A stretch of 64,000 nucleotides of DNA from Rhizobium sp. Q54. GTDB taxonomy: Bacteria > Pseudomonadota > Alphaproteobacteria > Rhizobiales > Xanthobacteraceae. The position numbers and the translations under genes were made by a program. The notes beneath the pieces were generated by a model. That model was not told where the DNA came from. It searched no databases and worked only from the letters and a program-made list of their open reading frames with translations. Within the stretch, counting starts at the first letter, position 1. Every line of letters begins with the position of its first letter. Below, piece after piece: positions 44,844-53,224 of the stretch. The stretch lies in contig CAMDSH010000002.1 in NCBI GenBank assembly GCA_945907045.1, positions 124,001 to 188,000 of the forward strand, given 5' to 3'.

Positions 44844-46502
44844 TTACGGCGTGACGATCATGCCGGTGAAGATGTAGGCCTGCGCCATCACCAGCAAGCC
44901 GACGAGGCAGGCGAGGGCGATGGAGTGCCAGAACACGAAGCGCAGGATCGTGCCTTCGTGTCCGAACCAGTTGGTGGCGGTGGAGGCGACGACGATCGAC
45001 TGCGCGTCGATCATCTTGCCCATGACGCCGCCCGACGAGTTGGCGGCACCCATCAGGATCGGCGAGAGACCGAGCTGTTCGGACGTGATCTTCTGCAAGT
45101 TGCCGAACAAAATGTTCGACGCGGTGTCCGATCCGGTCAGTGCGACGCCCAACCAGCCGAGCAATGTGCCGAAGAAGGGATACAGCACCCCGGTCGCGGC
45201 GAAGGCGAGACCGAGCGTCGCGTCGATGCCGGAGAGCCGGGTCAACGTGCCGATGGCCAGCATCGCCGAGATCGTCAGCAGCGAGTAGGCGCAGATCTTG
45301 ATGGTCTTTGCATACTCAGTGACGATCTTCACCGGCGAGAAGCCCATCAGGAAACCGGAGATGATCGCGGCGATCAGCATTCCCGAGCCCGTGTAGGAGA
45401 GCCAGGTGAACGAGAACACCGCGCCTTCCGGCGTCGGCTTCGCGACGATCGGAGCAACCTTGTTGATCATGTTGTGCAGGTCCGGAACCGGATAGTTCCA
45501 GGTCGCCCACGGATTGACCTGACCCTTGAACCAGTTGGTGCCCCACAGCAGCAGGATGCAGCACACGATGATCCAGGGCATCAGCGCCATCCAGATCTGC
45601 GCGGTGGTCGGTTTGCGGCCGCTCGACTTCGGTGCCGGACGGCCCTTGGCGGAATCATCCTTCGAGCGAAGCGCGGGCGAGGTCCAGATCACCTTCGGCT
45701 TCCAGATTTGCAGGAAGCCGATGAGGCACGCCATCGAACACAGCGAAGCGCCGATATCGACGATCCACGGATTGATGAAGTTCGAGATCAGGAATTGCGG
45801 GACCGCGAACGACACGCCGGTCACGAGAATGGCGGGCCAGACGTCCTTCATGCCCTTCCAGCCGGCGAAAGCCCAGATCAGCCAGAACGGCACGATCAGC
45901 GAGAAGAACGGCAGTTGCCGGCCGACCATCGCACCGAGCAAGAACGGATCGATGCCGGTGACGCTGGCGAGGCCCGCGATCGGCGTGCCGAGTGCGCCGT
46001 AAGCAACCGGCGCGGTGTTTGCGATGAGCGAGAGGCCGGACGCCGCGAGCGGCGAGAACCCGAGACCGATCAGGATCGCGCCCGTCACGGCGACAGGCGT
46101 GCCGAAGCCGGACGCGCCCTCGAAGAAGGCGCCGAAGGCGAAGGCGATCAGCAGCAGTTGCAGACGGCGATCGGTGGTCACGCCGCCGATGGTGGTTTGC
46201 AGCGTCTCGAACGCGCCTTTCTCCACCGTCAGGCGGTAGAGGAAGATGACGTTGAGCACGATCCAGCCGATCGGGAAGAAGCCGGTCACCGCGCCGAGCA
46301 CGGTTGCGCGGATCGACATTCCGGCGGGCAGGGTGAAAATATAAATCGCCACCAGATTGGCGACGATCAGCGCGATGATGGCGGCGAGATGCGCCTTCAC
46401 TTTGTTGGATGCGATCAGCACCAGCAACGTGACCACCGGCAGCGCGGCGGCGATTGTCGACAACGTCGCGTTACTGAACGGATTGTAGACTTGGTTCCAC
46501 AT
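44844..46502 (-). CDS. lldP: L-lactate permease family transporter
   Basis: Inner-membrane permease of 552 residues with about thirteen helices. It starts WNQVYNPFSNATLSTIAAAL. The family core GAFFEGASGFGTPVAVTGAI is at about residues 120-139, followed by NTAPVAYGALGTPI. The second half has FFGTLLGWLGVALTGSDTAS and GAANSSGGVMGKMIDAQSIV. These are typical of LldP/GlcA-type transporters that take up lactate or glycolate with protons. No lactate dehydrogenase or regulator gene lies next to it. The upstream 183 bases are AT-rich and hold its promoter. Confidence 0.93.
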   Translation of the reverse strand: MWNQVYNPFSNATLSTIAAALPVVTLLVLIASNKVKAHLAAIIALIVANLVAIYIFTLPAGMSIRATVLGAVTGFFPIGWIVLNVIFLYRLTVEKGAFETLQTTIGGVTTDRRLQLLLIAFAFGAFFEGASGFGTPVAVTGAILIGLGFSPLAASGLSLIANTAPVAYGALGTPIAGLASVTGIDPFLLGAMVGRQLPFFSLIVPFWLIWAFAGWKGMKDVWPAILVTGVSFAVPQFLISNFINPWIVDIGASLCSMACLIGFLQIWKPKVIWTSPALRSKDDSAKGRPAPKSSGRKPTTAQIWMALMPWIIVCCILLLWGTNWFKGQVNPWATWNYPVPDLHNMINKVAPIVAKPTPEGAVFSFTWLSYTGSGMLIAAIISGFLMGFSPVKIVTEYAKTIKICAYSLLTISAMLAIGTLTRLSGIDATLGLAFAATGVLYPFFGTLLGWLGVALTGSDTASNILFGNLQKITSEQLGLSPILMGAANSSGGVMGKMIDAQSIVVASTATNWFGHEGTILRFVFWHSIALACLVGLLVMAQAYIFTGMIVTP

Positions 46503-46685
46503 AATCTCAGACCTCCCCAGTCAGTTTTATTATTCGGAAGTCTCGATACAGGGGAGCGAACGGCGTGTGAAGAAATTTCGGAAGCGTTTTAAAATTTCCG
46601 CGTAAAAATTTTTGCTCCGCCGCTTACGCGACGAAAGTCGAGATAGACTTTGCGACTTGATTGAAAAGATTGTTTTTTTGCTGTT

Positions 46686-46910
46686 TTATTTATCGCCGTG
46701 CATGTCGTCGTAGCCGTGCCGGCTGCTGTAGAAAACCAGCGCCATCAGTCCACAGCCGACGATCAGCGAGATGACGATGCCGCCGCCCATGGCCCAATAG
46801 CCGTAGGCCGGGATCGGCGGTCCTTCGAGCGAGGTCCAGGTGTAGACCGCGAACCAGAGCGTCGCGGCGAGCAGAGCGAACAGGGGCACGATGATGATGA
46901 GTTTGCGCAT
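46686..46910 (-). CDS. Small two-helix membrane protein
   Basis: Protein of 74 residues. Helix one covers KLIIIVPLFALLAATLWFAV, helix two MGGGIVISLIVGCGLMALVF, and the tail SSRHGYDDMHGDK is charged. Between them is a short loop with GPPIPAYGYW. It has no recognised function. It lies upstream of the lactate permease gene on the same strand and could be co-transcribed with it, with a gap of 183 bases. Confidence 0.65.
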   Translation of the reverse strand: MRKLIIIVPLFALLAATLWFAVYTWTSLEGPPIPAYGYWAMGGGIVISLIVGCGLMALVFYSSRHGYDDMHGDK

Positions 46911-47014
46911 GGGGATAATATAGGCGTGCCGCGGTGTTAATGTATGGCAGGCCGGACGGTTTTTGCCGGCTCACGAAACGGCGGTCAAAACGCCGGATAA
47001 ACGGGAGGATACCG

Positions 47015-47842
47015 ATGACATCAGCGCGATTGATCGCCGCCGCGGCGTTTGCCGTTTTGGCCGCGAGCAGCCAGGCGATGGCGCAAGCCAAGCCGGGGAT
47101 CGAGAAGCTTTACATTCTCAATTGCGGCGAAGGAGTTGCCGGCGACATCTCGCGCTGGTCGCCGGGCGTGAACGAAGGCAAGTCGATGGACTTCGTCGAC
47201 AATTGCTATCTCATCCGCCACGCGCAGGGCTGGATGCTGTGGGATACCGGCGTGACCGACGCCATCGCCGCGATGCCGAATGGACAAGCCCCCGCCGATC
47301 CGAAGGCAACGCACTGGAAGCGGCCGAAGACGCTCGCGAGCCAGCTTGAAGAGCTTGGCGTTAAACCCTCCGACATCAAATTCCTCGCCGTCTCGCATAC
47401 CCACGCGGACCACATCGGCAATGTCGGCCTGTTCCCAACATCGATGCTGCTGGTGCAGAAGGCGGAATACGAATGGCCGGCACCGCTCGGCGTCGGGCGC
47501 TTCAAGCCGGAGCAGCCGGTGACCAAGCTGGAAGGCGATTACGATGTGTTTGGCGACGGCAGCGTGACCATCATCGCAACGCCGGGACATACGCCCGGCC
47601 ACCAGTCGCTGCTGGTGAAGCTGCCGAAAACCGGCGCGCTGGTTCTCACGGGCGACGCCGTCCACTTCAAGGACAACTGGGATAATCGCCGCGTGCCGTC
47701 GCAAAACGTCGACAAGGACAAGACGTCCGCATCGCTGCAACGCATCGCCGATGTGCTGGCGAAGGAGAAAGCGCAGTTGTGGATCAACCACGACAAGGCG
47801 CAGCGCGACGGATTGAAGATGACGCCGGCGTTCTACGACTGA
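47015..47842 (+). CDS. Exported MBL-fold hydrolase, AHL-lactonase-like
   Basis: Zinc hydrolase of 275 residues. A Sec signal ends at SSQAMAQA. The metal motif is SHTHADH with His128, His130, Asp132 and His133. TPGHTPGHQSLLVKLPKTG and LTGDAVHFKDNW give the third and fourth metal ligands. It resembles the N-acyl-homoserine lactonase family, but export and divergence leave the substrate uncertain. GGGAGGAT before the ATG at 47015 decides the start. Confidence 0.87.
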   Translation: MTSARLIAAAAFAVLAASSQAMAQAKPGIEKLYILNCGEGVAGDISRWSPGVNEGKSMDFVDNCYLIRHAQGWMLWDTGVTDAIAAMPNGQAPADPKATHWKRPKTLASQLEELGVKPSDIKFLAVSHTHADHIGNVGLFPTSMLLVQKAEYEWPAPLGVGRFKPEQPVTKLEGDYDVFGDGSVTIIATPGHTPGHQSLLVKLPKTGALVLTGDAVHFKDNWDNRRVPSQNVDKDKTSASLQRIADVLAKEKAQLWINHDKAQRDGLKMTPAFYD

Positions 47843-47864
47843 ATAACGGCGGCAATCCACGCAA

Positions 47865-47898
47865 GAAAAAAGCGCCCGGTTTGTGCCGGGCGTTTTTT
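47865..47898. terminator. Bidirectional terminator
   Basis: CGCCCGG, loop TTTGTG and CCGGGCG with A- and T-runs on either side. It ends the convergent MBL hydrolase and coiled-coil B genes. Confidence 0.85.
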
Positions 47899-47924
47899 AT
47901 TTCGGGTAGCGGTTCGCGGAAAAT

Positions 47925-49418
47925 TTAGGCTTTGGCCTGTTCCGCGGGAGCGGCGTCGGCGCTTTTGGCCGGCCGCTTGGTTTTCTCGGTGACTTCCGGC
48001 GCGGTTGCCGGCGCTTCTTCCACGGCGACGCCACGGCGGAGCGCCGAGCGCAGCGAAGCTACTTCGCTTTGCAGGCGGGAATTATCCTTGCGCGCCGCTT
48101 CCAGCGCGCCTTCGGCAACCGAGCGCTCCATGCGCTCACGCTGCAGCGAGGAATTGAGGTCCTCGACGCGCTTTTCGATGTTGGTGCGGCTGATCTGGAT
48201 ATCGGCCTCGAGCTGGCCGGTTCGCTCGGTCAGCGACTGGATCTTCTCTTCCGCGCGGGCAAGCGCCGTCTCGCGGGTCTTCAAGGTCTTGGTCAGCGCG
48301 CTGGCGCGCTCTGCCAAAGCCGCGCGCAGAAGCTCGAGTTCCTTGATCTGGCGCTCACGCGCTTCGTGCGAGGCTTCGATCTGCGCGAGCTTCTTTTCCG
48401 AATTGTTGCGGCCGATGGTGGCTTCCACCGACTTGCGGTCGAAGGAGCGCACTTCCTCGGTGCGCGCGATCAAATTCTGCCGTGCTTCCGCGAGCAGCTT
48501 CTCGGCGGTGGCCGAGCGCGACTGCAGCGCATCGAGCCGCATGTTGAGCGTGTTGCGCTCTGACTGATGGCCTTCCTTCGCCTCGTCGAGCGCGGCCGCA
48601 AGCCGGCCGCGTTCGGCATAGGCTTCGGCGAAGCTGGCCTCGACCTTGCCGAGCTGGGCGCGGGTCGCGGTCAAAGTGTTTTCGCTCTCGGTCAGGCGGC
48701 GGGTGAGGCGGGACGACTCGTTCATCGTCTGATCGAGGTTCGACTGCAGCGAGCGCTTGTCGTCTTCCAGCAGGACGAGTTTTTCACGCGCGGCGGCGAG
48801 TTCGGCTTCCAGTTCGACGGTGCGCTTCTCGGCGGCGTCGAGCTGATCGGTCAGCGTGCGCTTGTTTTCGCTCAGCGACTTGCGCTGCGCGGTCTCCTGC
48901 GCGAGCTGACGCTCGATTTCGGCGATCTGGGTCTGCCGGGCGGCGATTTCGTTCGAAAGCTCGATGCGGTTGCTCTCCAGTCCGCGCACGGTCTCGCGCG
49001 ACAGTTCGAGATCTTCCCGCAGGCGCTCGGATTCGGTTTCCAGCGCGGTGGCTTTTTTCTCGACCGCGTAGAAATGCTCGCGCAGCGTCTCGTAGGCGCC
49101 GCGGCTCTCGTCGAGCGTGTCCTTGAGGCTGAGATTCTGGGATTTTTCCTGCTCCAGGGCGCGCAGGGTCTTGTTGAACGGCGAGACGATCTTGCCGAAG
49201 GCATCCTTCAGGTCGTCGAGTTCGCCGATCTTGCGGCCGGTATCGACCAGCAAGTTACGCAGCGCTTCGTTCTCTTCGCCGATGCGCTCGCCGATTTCCG
49301 CGAAGCTCTCGTGCAAAGGCTGATCGTCGTCGTGGCCCTTTTTCGCCATCGAAGGCGGGGCAAACCTTTCGTCGGCAGGCTCGTCCTTGCGGCCGAAAAA
49401 ATCCGAAAGCTTAGCCAT
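47925..49418 (-). CDS. Long coiled-coil protein B (paralogue of 40173-41582)
   Basis: Protein of 497 residues with a short head (MAKLSDFFGRKDEPADERFA) and a near-continuous coiled-coil rod ending LQRERMERSVAEGALEAARK, then a 45-residue Pro/Ala/Lys-rich tail. The N-terminal EENEALRNLLVDTGRKIGEL and KTLRALEQEKSQNLSLKDTL match coiled-coil A closely. It lacks any ATPase or membrane segment. The paralogous pair in one window suggests duplication and specialised filament-like or scaffold roles. A TATAAT-type -10 element and TTAA-N7-TAAA (49461-49475) lie about 45 bases before the start. Confidence 0.8.
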   Translation of the reverse strand: MAKLSDFFGRKDEPADERFAPPSMAKKGHDDDQPLHESFAEIGERIGEENEALRNLLVDTGRKIGELDDLKDAFGKIVSPFNKTLRALEQEKSQNLSLKDTLDESRGAYETLREHFYAVEKKATALETESERLREDLELSRETVRGLESNRIELSNEIAARQTQIAEIERQLAQETAQRKSLSENKRTLTDQLDAAEKRTVELEAELAAAREKLVLLEDDKRSLQSNLDQTMNESSRLTRRLTESENTLTATRAQLGKVEASFAEAYAERGRLAAALDEAKEGHQSERNTLNMRLDALQSRSATAEKLLAEARQNLIARTEEVRSFDRKSVEATIGRNNSEKKLAQIEASHEARERQIKELELLRAALAERASALTKTLKTRETALARAEEKIQSLTERTGQLEADIQISRTNIEKRVEDLNSSLQRERMERSVAEGALEAARKDNSRLQSEVASLRSALRRGVAVEEAPATAPEVTEKTKRPAKSADAAPAEQAKA

Positions 49419-49593
49419 GTACCGATCTCCCAACGCCTTACGAAACTGCAGATTTGGCGATTAAGGTATTATAAATGATTGTGAATTGAAACACTTGGCG
49501 CAGGTGCGGCGGCGCTGGCCGCGATCATGGTTAAGAGCGGAAATGCTGGGAGAAACGGGGCAATTGGCAGCTTCGTGCTAGAACGCTTGTCAT

Positions 49594-50208
49594 ATGACTG
49601 ACAGTTCCCCCGCCAAAACGGCCCCGCCCGACTCCACCGGTGAGGATATGGCCTATGCCTACAAGCCTTCGCTGATGGGGGCGCCTTTCGAGTTTTGGCT
49701 GCGTCCGCATGCCCTCGAATGGCGCGCCGGGCGGCATGGCGGGCGGATAGCTTACGGCGACATCCGGCGTTTGCGTCTTTCTTATCGCCCGGTGACGATG
49801 CAGAGCCATCGTTTCCGCGCCGAGATCTGGGGCAAAGGCGTCCCCAAGCTCGAACTGGTCTCGTCGTCGTGGAAAAGCATGGTCGAGCAGGAAAGCCTGA
49901 ACGCTGCCTACACCATTTTCATCGCCGAATTGCATCGCCGCATCGCCACTGCCGGCGCTCCGGTGCTGCTGGAGACCGGCGTTGCCGCGCCACTTTATTG
50001 GGCCGGGCTAGTTATCTTCGTCTGCGTTGCACTCGCGCTCGCGGGGCTGATTACTCGCGCGCTGCAGATCGGGGAATATAGCGGGGCGGCCTTCATCGGC
50101 GGGTTTCTCGCCTTGCTGTTGTGGCAAGCGGGTGCGCACTTCCATCGCAACCGTCCGGGCCGCTATAGCGCCGATGCGTTGCCCGAGCTTTTGCTGCCGT
50201 CGAAATAG
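49594..50208 (+). CDS. Membrane protein with soluble N-terminal domain, unknown function
   Basis: Protein of 204 residues. The first 130 are soluble, with FEFWLRPHALEWRAGRHGGR, GDIRRLRLSYRPVTMQSHRF and VELVSSSW-like beta segments resembling a PH-like fold. Two hydrophobic helices follow at about 128-150 (PLYWAGLVIFVCVALALAGL) and 155-178. The tail includes NRPGRYSADALPELLLPSK. No function is known. It lies between coiled-coil B (divergent) and UspA (convergent). Confidence 0.75.
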   Translation: MTDSSPAKTAPPDSTGEDMAYAYKPSLMGAPFEFWLRPHALEWRAGRHGGRIAYGDIRRLRLSYRPVTMQSHRFRAEIWGKGVPKLELVSSSWKSMVEQESLNAAYTIFIAELHRRIATAGAPVLLETGVAAPLYWAGLVIFVCVALALAGLITRALQIGEYSGAAFIGGFLALLLWQAGAHFHRNRPGRYSADALPELLLPSK

Positions 50209-50219
50209 TACTTTTCTTT

Positions 50220-50293
50220 GCGCATGATCTTTTCCGAAAACCGGTTCCCACCCACGGATCAAGTCCGAGGGCATGCTTTTCGGGATCATGCGC
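50220..50293 (+). repeat. Dispersed palindromic element, GCGCATGATC type (long copy)
   Basis: Perfect terminal inverted repeats GCGCATGATC (50220-50229) and GATCATGCGC (50284-50293) with the inner CCGAAAACCGG motif. It has the same ends as the element at 56403-56451 but a longer centre. It lies between a membrane protein gene and the uspA stop. Confidence 0.85.
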
Positions 50294-50294
50294 C

Positions 50295-50720
50295 TTAATT
50301 CCTCACCACCAGCACCGAGCACTTGGCGTAGCGCACGACGTGGCCGGCGTTGGAGCCGAGGAAGTAGGTCCGCATTGCCGGGCGGTGCGAACTCATGACG
50401 ACGAGATCGGCGTTCATCGTCTTCGCCTCTTCCAGAATCTCGTGATAGATGCCGCCCTGCCGCACGATGCTCGATACCTTGTCGGCGGCGAGTCCGGATT
50501 CCCGCGCGATGATGGCGAGCGCCTCTTCGGAGGATTTGCGTTGCTGGGTGTCGAAATCCACTGGCACGTATTCCGCCAGCATCACCGGGGTCATGGGCAG
50601 CACGTTGACGAGGCGCACTGCGCCGCCGGACGAGCGCGCCATCACCAGCGCGGTGTCGATCGCGGGCTTCGCCAGATCGGTATCGCTCAGATCGACCGGA
50701 ACCAAAATGCGCTTGTACAT
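50295..50720 (-). CDS. Universal stress protein (UspA family)
   Basis: Single-domain UspA protein of 141 residues. It starts MYKRILVPVDLSDTDLAKPA and ends FLGSNAGHVVRYAKCSVLVV, which covers the ATP-binding region near the C-terminus (VVMSSHRPAMRTYFLGSN). The G-2x-G-9x-G signature is partly degenerate, so nucleotide binding is uncertain. Members stabilise cells under stress through an unclear mechanism. It lies downstream of sixA on the same strand with a 77-base gap. Confidence 0.9.
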   Translation of the reverse strand: MYKRILVPVDLSDTDLAKPAIDTALVMARSSGGAVRLVNVLPMTPVMLAEYVPVDFDTQQRKSSEEALAIIARESGLAADKVSSIVRQGGIYHEILEEAKTMNADLVVMSSHRPAMRTYFLGSNAGHVVRYAKCSVLVVRN

Positions 50721-50797
50721 GACAGTGCGCCTCTTGCTCGTGAGGTCTGCCGCATCATGTCACGTTTTCACGGAAAAGTTGAGTGCCGCGCGCTGCC

Positions 50798-51325
50798 TCA
50801 ATCGGTCGCAAGCTCGAGCGAACGCGGGCTGACGAAACGCTCCAGCCGCCCCGATTTCGCATGCAGATTGCGCCAGTCGTCGAAGGCGAAATCGATCACC
50901 GCCAGCCCGCAGGTCGGCAATCCCTCGCGCAACTGCTCGCGCGCCTCGATGCCGCCGGAGGCGATCAGCAGCATCGCGAGGTCGTGGAAACCGGGGTTAT
51001 GACCGACGGCCAGAAGCGCGCCGATATTGGCGGGCGTCTCCTGCAACAGCTCGAGCAGAGCCTGCGTCTCGGCTTCATAGATCCGGCTCTCGGACATCGT
51101 GGCAGGCGCGGCGGTGAACGCGGCCGCGGCCAGCGTCCAGGTTTCCTGCGCGCGAACCGCGGTCGAGACCAGCACCCGGTCGGGAATGATGCGGTGTCTT
51201 GCCATATAAGCGCCCATCACCGGGGCTTCGCTGCGCCCGCGCGCGTCGAGAACGCGGGCATGGTCGCGTGCGCCCGGCAAGGACCGCTCGGATTTGGCGT
51301 GGCGCAGCAAAAGAAGACGGCGCAT
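50798..51325 (-). CDS. sixA: SixA-type phosphohistidine phosphatase
   Basis: Histidine phosphatase superfamily enzyme of 175 residues. The catalytic LLRHAKS has His9 and Arg8; later VLVSTAVRAQETW, IYEAETQALLELL and AVGHNPGFHDLAM carry the second His and Arg set. SixA removes phosphate from HPt domains of ArcB-type kinases. An HPt protein is encoded in the window (32789-33157), but no link is proven. The start at 51325 fits the family, as upstream in-frame residues show no similarity. Confidence 0.9.
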   Translation of the reverse strand: MRRLLLLRHAKSERSLPGARDHARVLDARGRSEAPVMGAYMARHRIIPDRVLVSTAVRAQETWTLAAAAFTAAPATMSESRIYEAETQALLELLQETPANIGALLAVGHNPGFHDLAMLLIASGGIEAREQLREGLPTCGLAVIDFAFDDWRNLHAKSGRLERFVSPRSLELATD

Positions 51326-51439
51326 GAGGGTGTGCGGGACCGAAGTAAAAGTTCCGGGCGGAGCAAATCGCTTTTTCGCAATGGGCAGTCTAGCATGCCG
51401 CCATTGCCGCCGCCGCCCGCCTGAATGCAGCATGTCACC

Positions 51440-53143
51440 ATGAGTCAATCCGCCGCTTACGGTACGAACTGGTACGCCGCCACCATGGCCGCGCGCCCGG
51501 AGCGCACGCGGCTCACCTTCGATCTCGACGCCGATGTCTGCGTGATCGGCGCGGGGCTGGCCGGGCTCACCGCGGCGCGCGAGATCGCGCAAGCCGGCTG
51601 GTCGGTGGTGGTGCTGGAAGGCAATCGCGTGGGCTGGGCCGCGTCCGGGCGCAACACCGGATTCGTGCTGCCCGGTTACGGCGAAGACATCGGCCGCATG
51701 ATCGAGCGCATCGGCCTCGATCATGCGAGGGAATTATGGGCGCTGGCCGATCGCGGCCTCGATTACGTCCGCAAGACGATCGCGGACACCGGCATGCCCG
51801 GCGTCGAGCCGGTTCCCGGATGGCTGCAGGTGTCCAAGACCGACAACGGCGGTGAGCTTTCCGCGCGCGCCGATTTATTGCGCAAGCTGGGTGTAGATGT
51901 CGATCTGTGGCCGGTGTCGCGCGTGCGCGAAAGCTTGCCGAGCCGGGATTATTTCAATGCGCTGCATTTCCCGCGCGCGTTCCACATCCATCCGCTCAAT
52001 TATGCGTTCGGGCTGGCGCGCGCGGCGGAGGACGCCGGCGCCCGCATTTTCGAGGATACGCCGGCGCTCGCGCTCGATCCCGCCGGTGTTCGCAAGCGCA
52101 TCACGACACCGTCGGCGCGGCTGCGCGCGTCGCATGTGGTGCTCGCCGGGAATATCCATCTCGGCTCGTTGATGCCGCAGCTCGCTTCGACGCTGATGCC
52201 GCTTTCGAGTTACGTGATGGTGACGGAGCCGCTGGGCGCGCGCCTGCACGAGACGCTTCGTTTCTATGGCGCGGTGAGCGACACCGAACGGGCGGACAAT
52301 CATTACCGCATCGTCGGCGGCGACCGGCTGATGTGGGCCGGCCGGCTGACGGCGTGGCAGGCCAACCCGCGGCTGTTCGCGCGCGGTCTCATCGGCGACA
52401 TCAAGCGGACGTTTCCGCAACTGGGCGACGTTGCCATCGCGCATCTGTGGTCGGGCACGCTGGGACGCTCGATTCATCGCATGCCGCAGATCGGCGAACT
52501 CAATCGCGGCGTATGGGTTGCGAGCGGCTTCGGCGGTCACGGCCTCAACACGACGGCGATGGCGGGCGAACTGGTCGCGCGCGGCATCGTCGATGGAGAC
52601 CAGACCTGGCGGCTGTTCGCGCCTTATGAACTGGTATGGGCGGGCGGTTTGCTGGGCCGCGCCGCCATGCAGGCATTCTATTGGGGCTCGCGGCCGGTCG
52701 CCAAAATCGCGACGGGCCTTGCGCGCTATCGCGAATACGCCCGCGCGGAGAAGAAAGTGAAGCTCGCCAAGCGCGACGCAGAACGCGAACGGGCGCGCGA
52801 GCTGGCGCAAATGGCGGCGCAACGGGAGGCAAAAGAGAAAGAGTACGAACTGACTGACGCGGCGCAAAACATAGCGCCAGGCGGGGCGCAAGAAGGGACA
52901 CAAGACAGGGCGCATGCGGAGGTGCGGCAGGAAACGCAACAGGACGCGCAGGTTATAGAGCGCATGCCGGTTCTGCCCGACGGCGTTAATTATTCGGCAA
53001 CACCGGAAGCCGCCTCCATTCCCGGCCATGACACGGTGAAAGCCAAGATTCGTCAGGCAAAACTGATGGGCAAAATCCGAAACAGGAAGAAAAACCCGCC
53101 CTCCACGACCGGCCAGGGCGGGCAGGGCTCCCGCGAGCGATAG
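51440..53143 (+). CDS. FAD-dependent oxidoreductase (DAO/PuuB-like) with long charged tail
   Basis: Flavoenzyme of 567 residues. The FAD site is CVIGAGLAGLTAAREIAQAG and EGNRVGWAASGRNTGFVLPG, as in gamma-glutamylputrescine oxidases and other DAO-fold amine oxidases. The C-terminal catalytic half ends near residue 400 (WVASGFGGHGLNTTAMAGEL). A roughly 130-residue tail follows, with a basic coiled segment (RYREYARAEKKVKLAKRDAE) and a Gln/Gly-rich repeat stretch. No relative known to me has such a tail. The substrate is unknown. An ATG 15 bases upstream (51425) is an alternative start. Confidence 0.85.
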   Translation: MSQSAAYGTNWYAATMAARPERTRLTFDLDADVCVIGAGLAGLTAAREIAQAGWSVVVLEGNRVGWAASGRNTGFVLPGYGEDIGRMIERIGLDHARELWALADRGLDYVRKTIADTGMPGVEPVPGWLQVSKTDNGGELSARADLLRKLGVDVDLWPVSRVRESLPSRDYFNALHFPRAFHIHPLNYAFGLARAAEDAGARIFEDTPALALDPAGVRKRITTPSARLRASHVVLAGNIHLGSLMPQLASTLMPLSSYVMVTEPLGARLHETLRFYGAVSDTERADNHYRIVGGDRLMWAGRLTAWQANPRLFARGLIGDIKRTFPQLGDVAIAHLWSGTLGRSIHRMPQIGELNRGVWVASGFGGHGLNTTAMAGELVARGIVDGDQTWRLFAPYELVWAGGLLGRAAMQAFYWGSRPVAKIATGLARYREYARAEKKVKLAKRDAERERARELAQMAAQREAKEKEYELTDAAQNIAPGGAQEGTQDRAHAEVRQETQQDAQVIERMPVLPDGVNYSATPEAASIPGHDTVKAKIRQAKLMGKIRNRKKNPPSTTGQGGQGSRER

Positions 53144-53224
53144 ACGGCGGCAAGCGTTGGGAAACTAATAGCCGCTATTCTGGACGCGGACGGTACGGCG
53201 ATTTGGGCCGCGCGGACGATCAAA

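Noticed and set aside
44925-46592. 555-codon frame opposite the lactate permease
   Set aside because: Low-complexity Arg/Asp/Glu/Gln sequence typical of the antisense of hydrophobic codons. The permease frame is clearly real.
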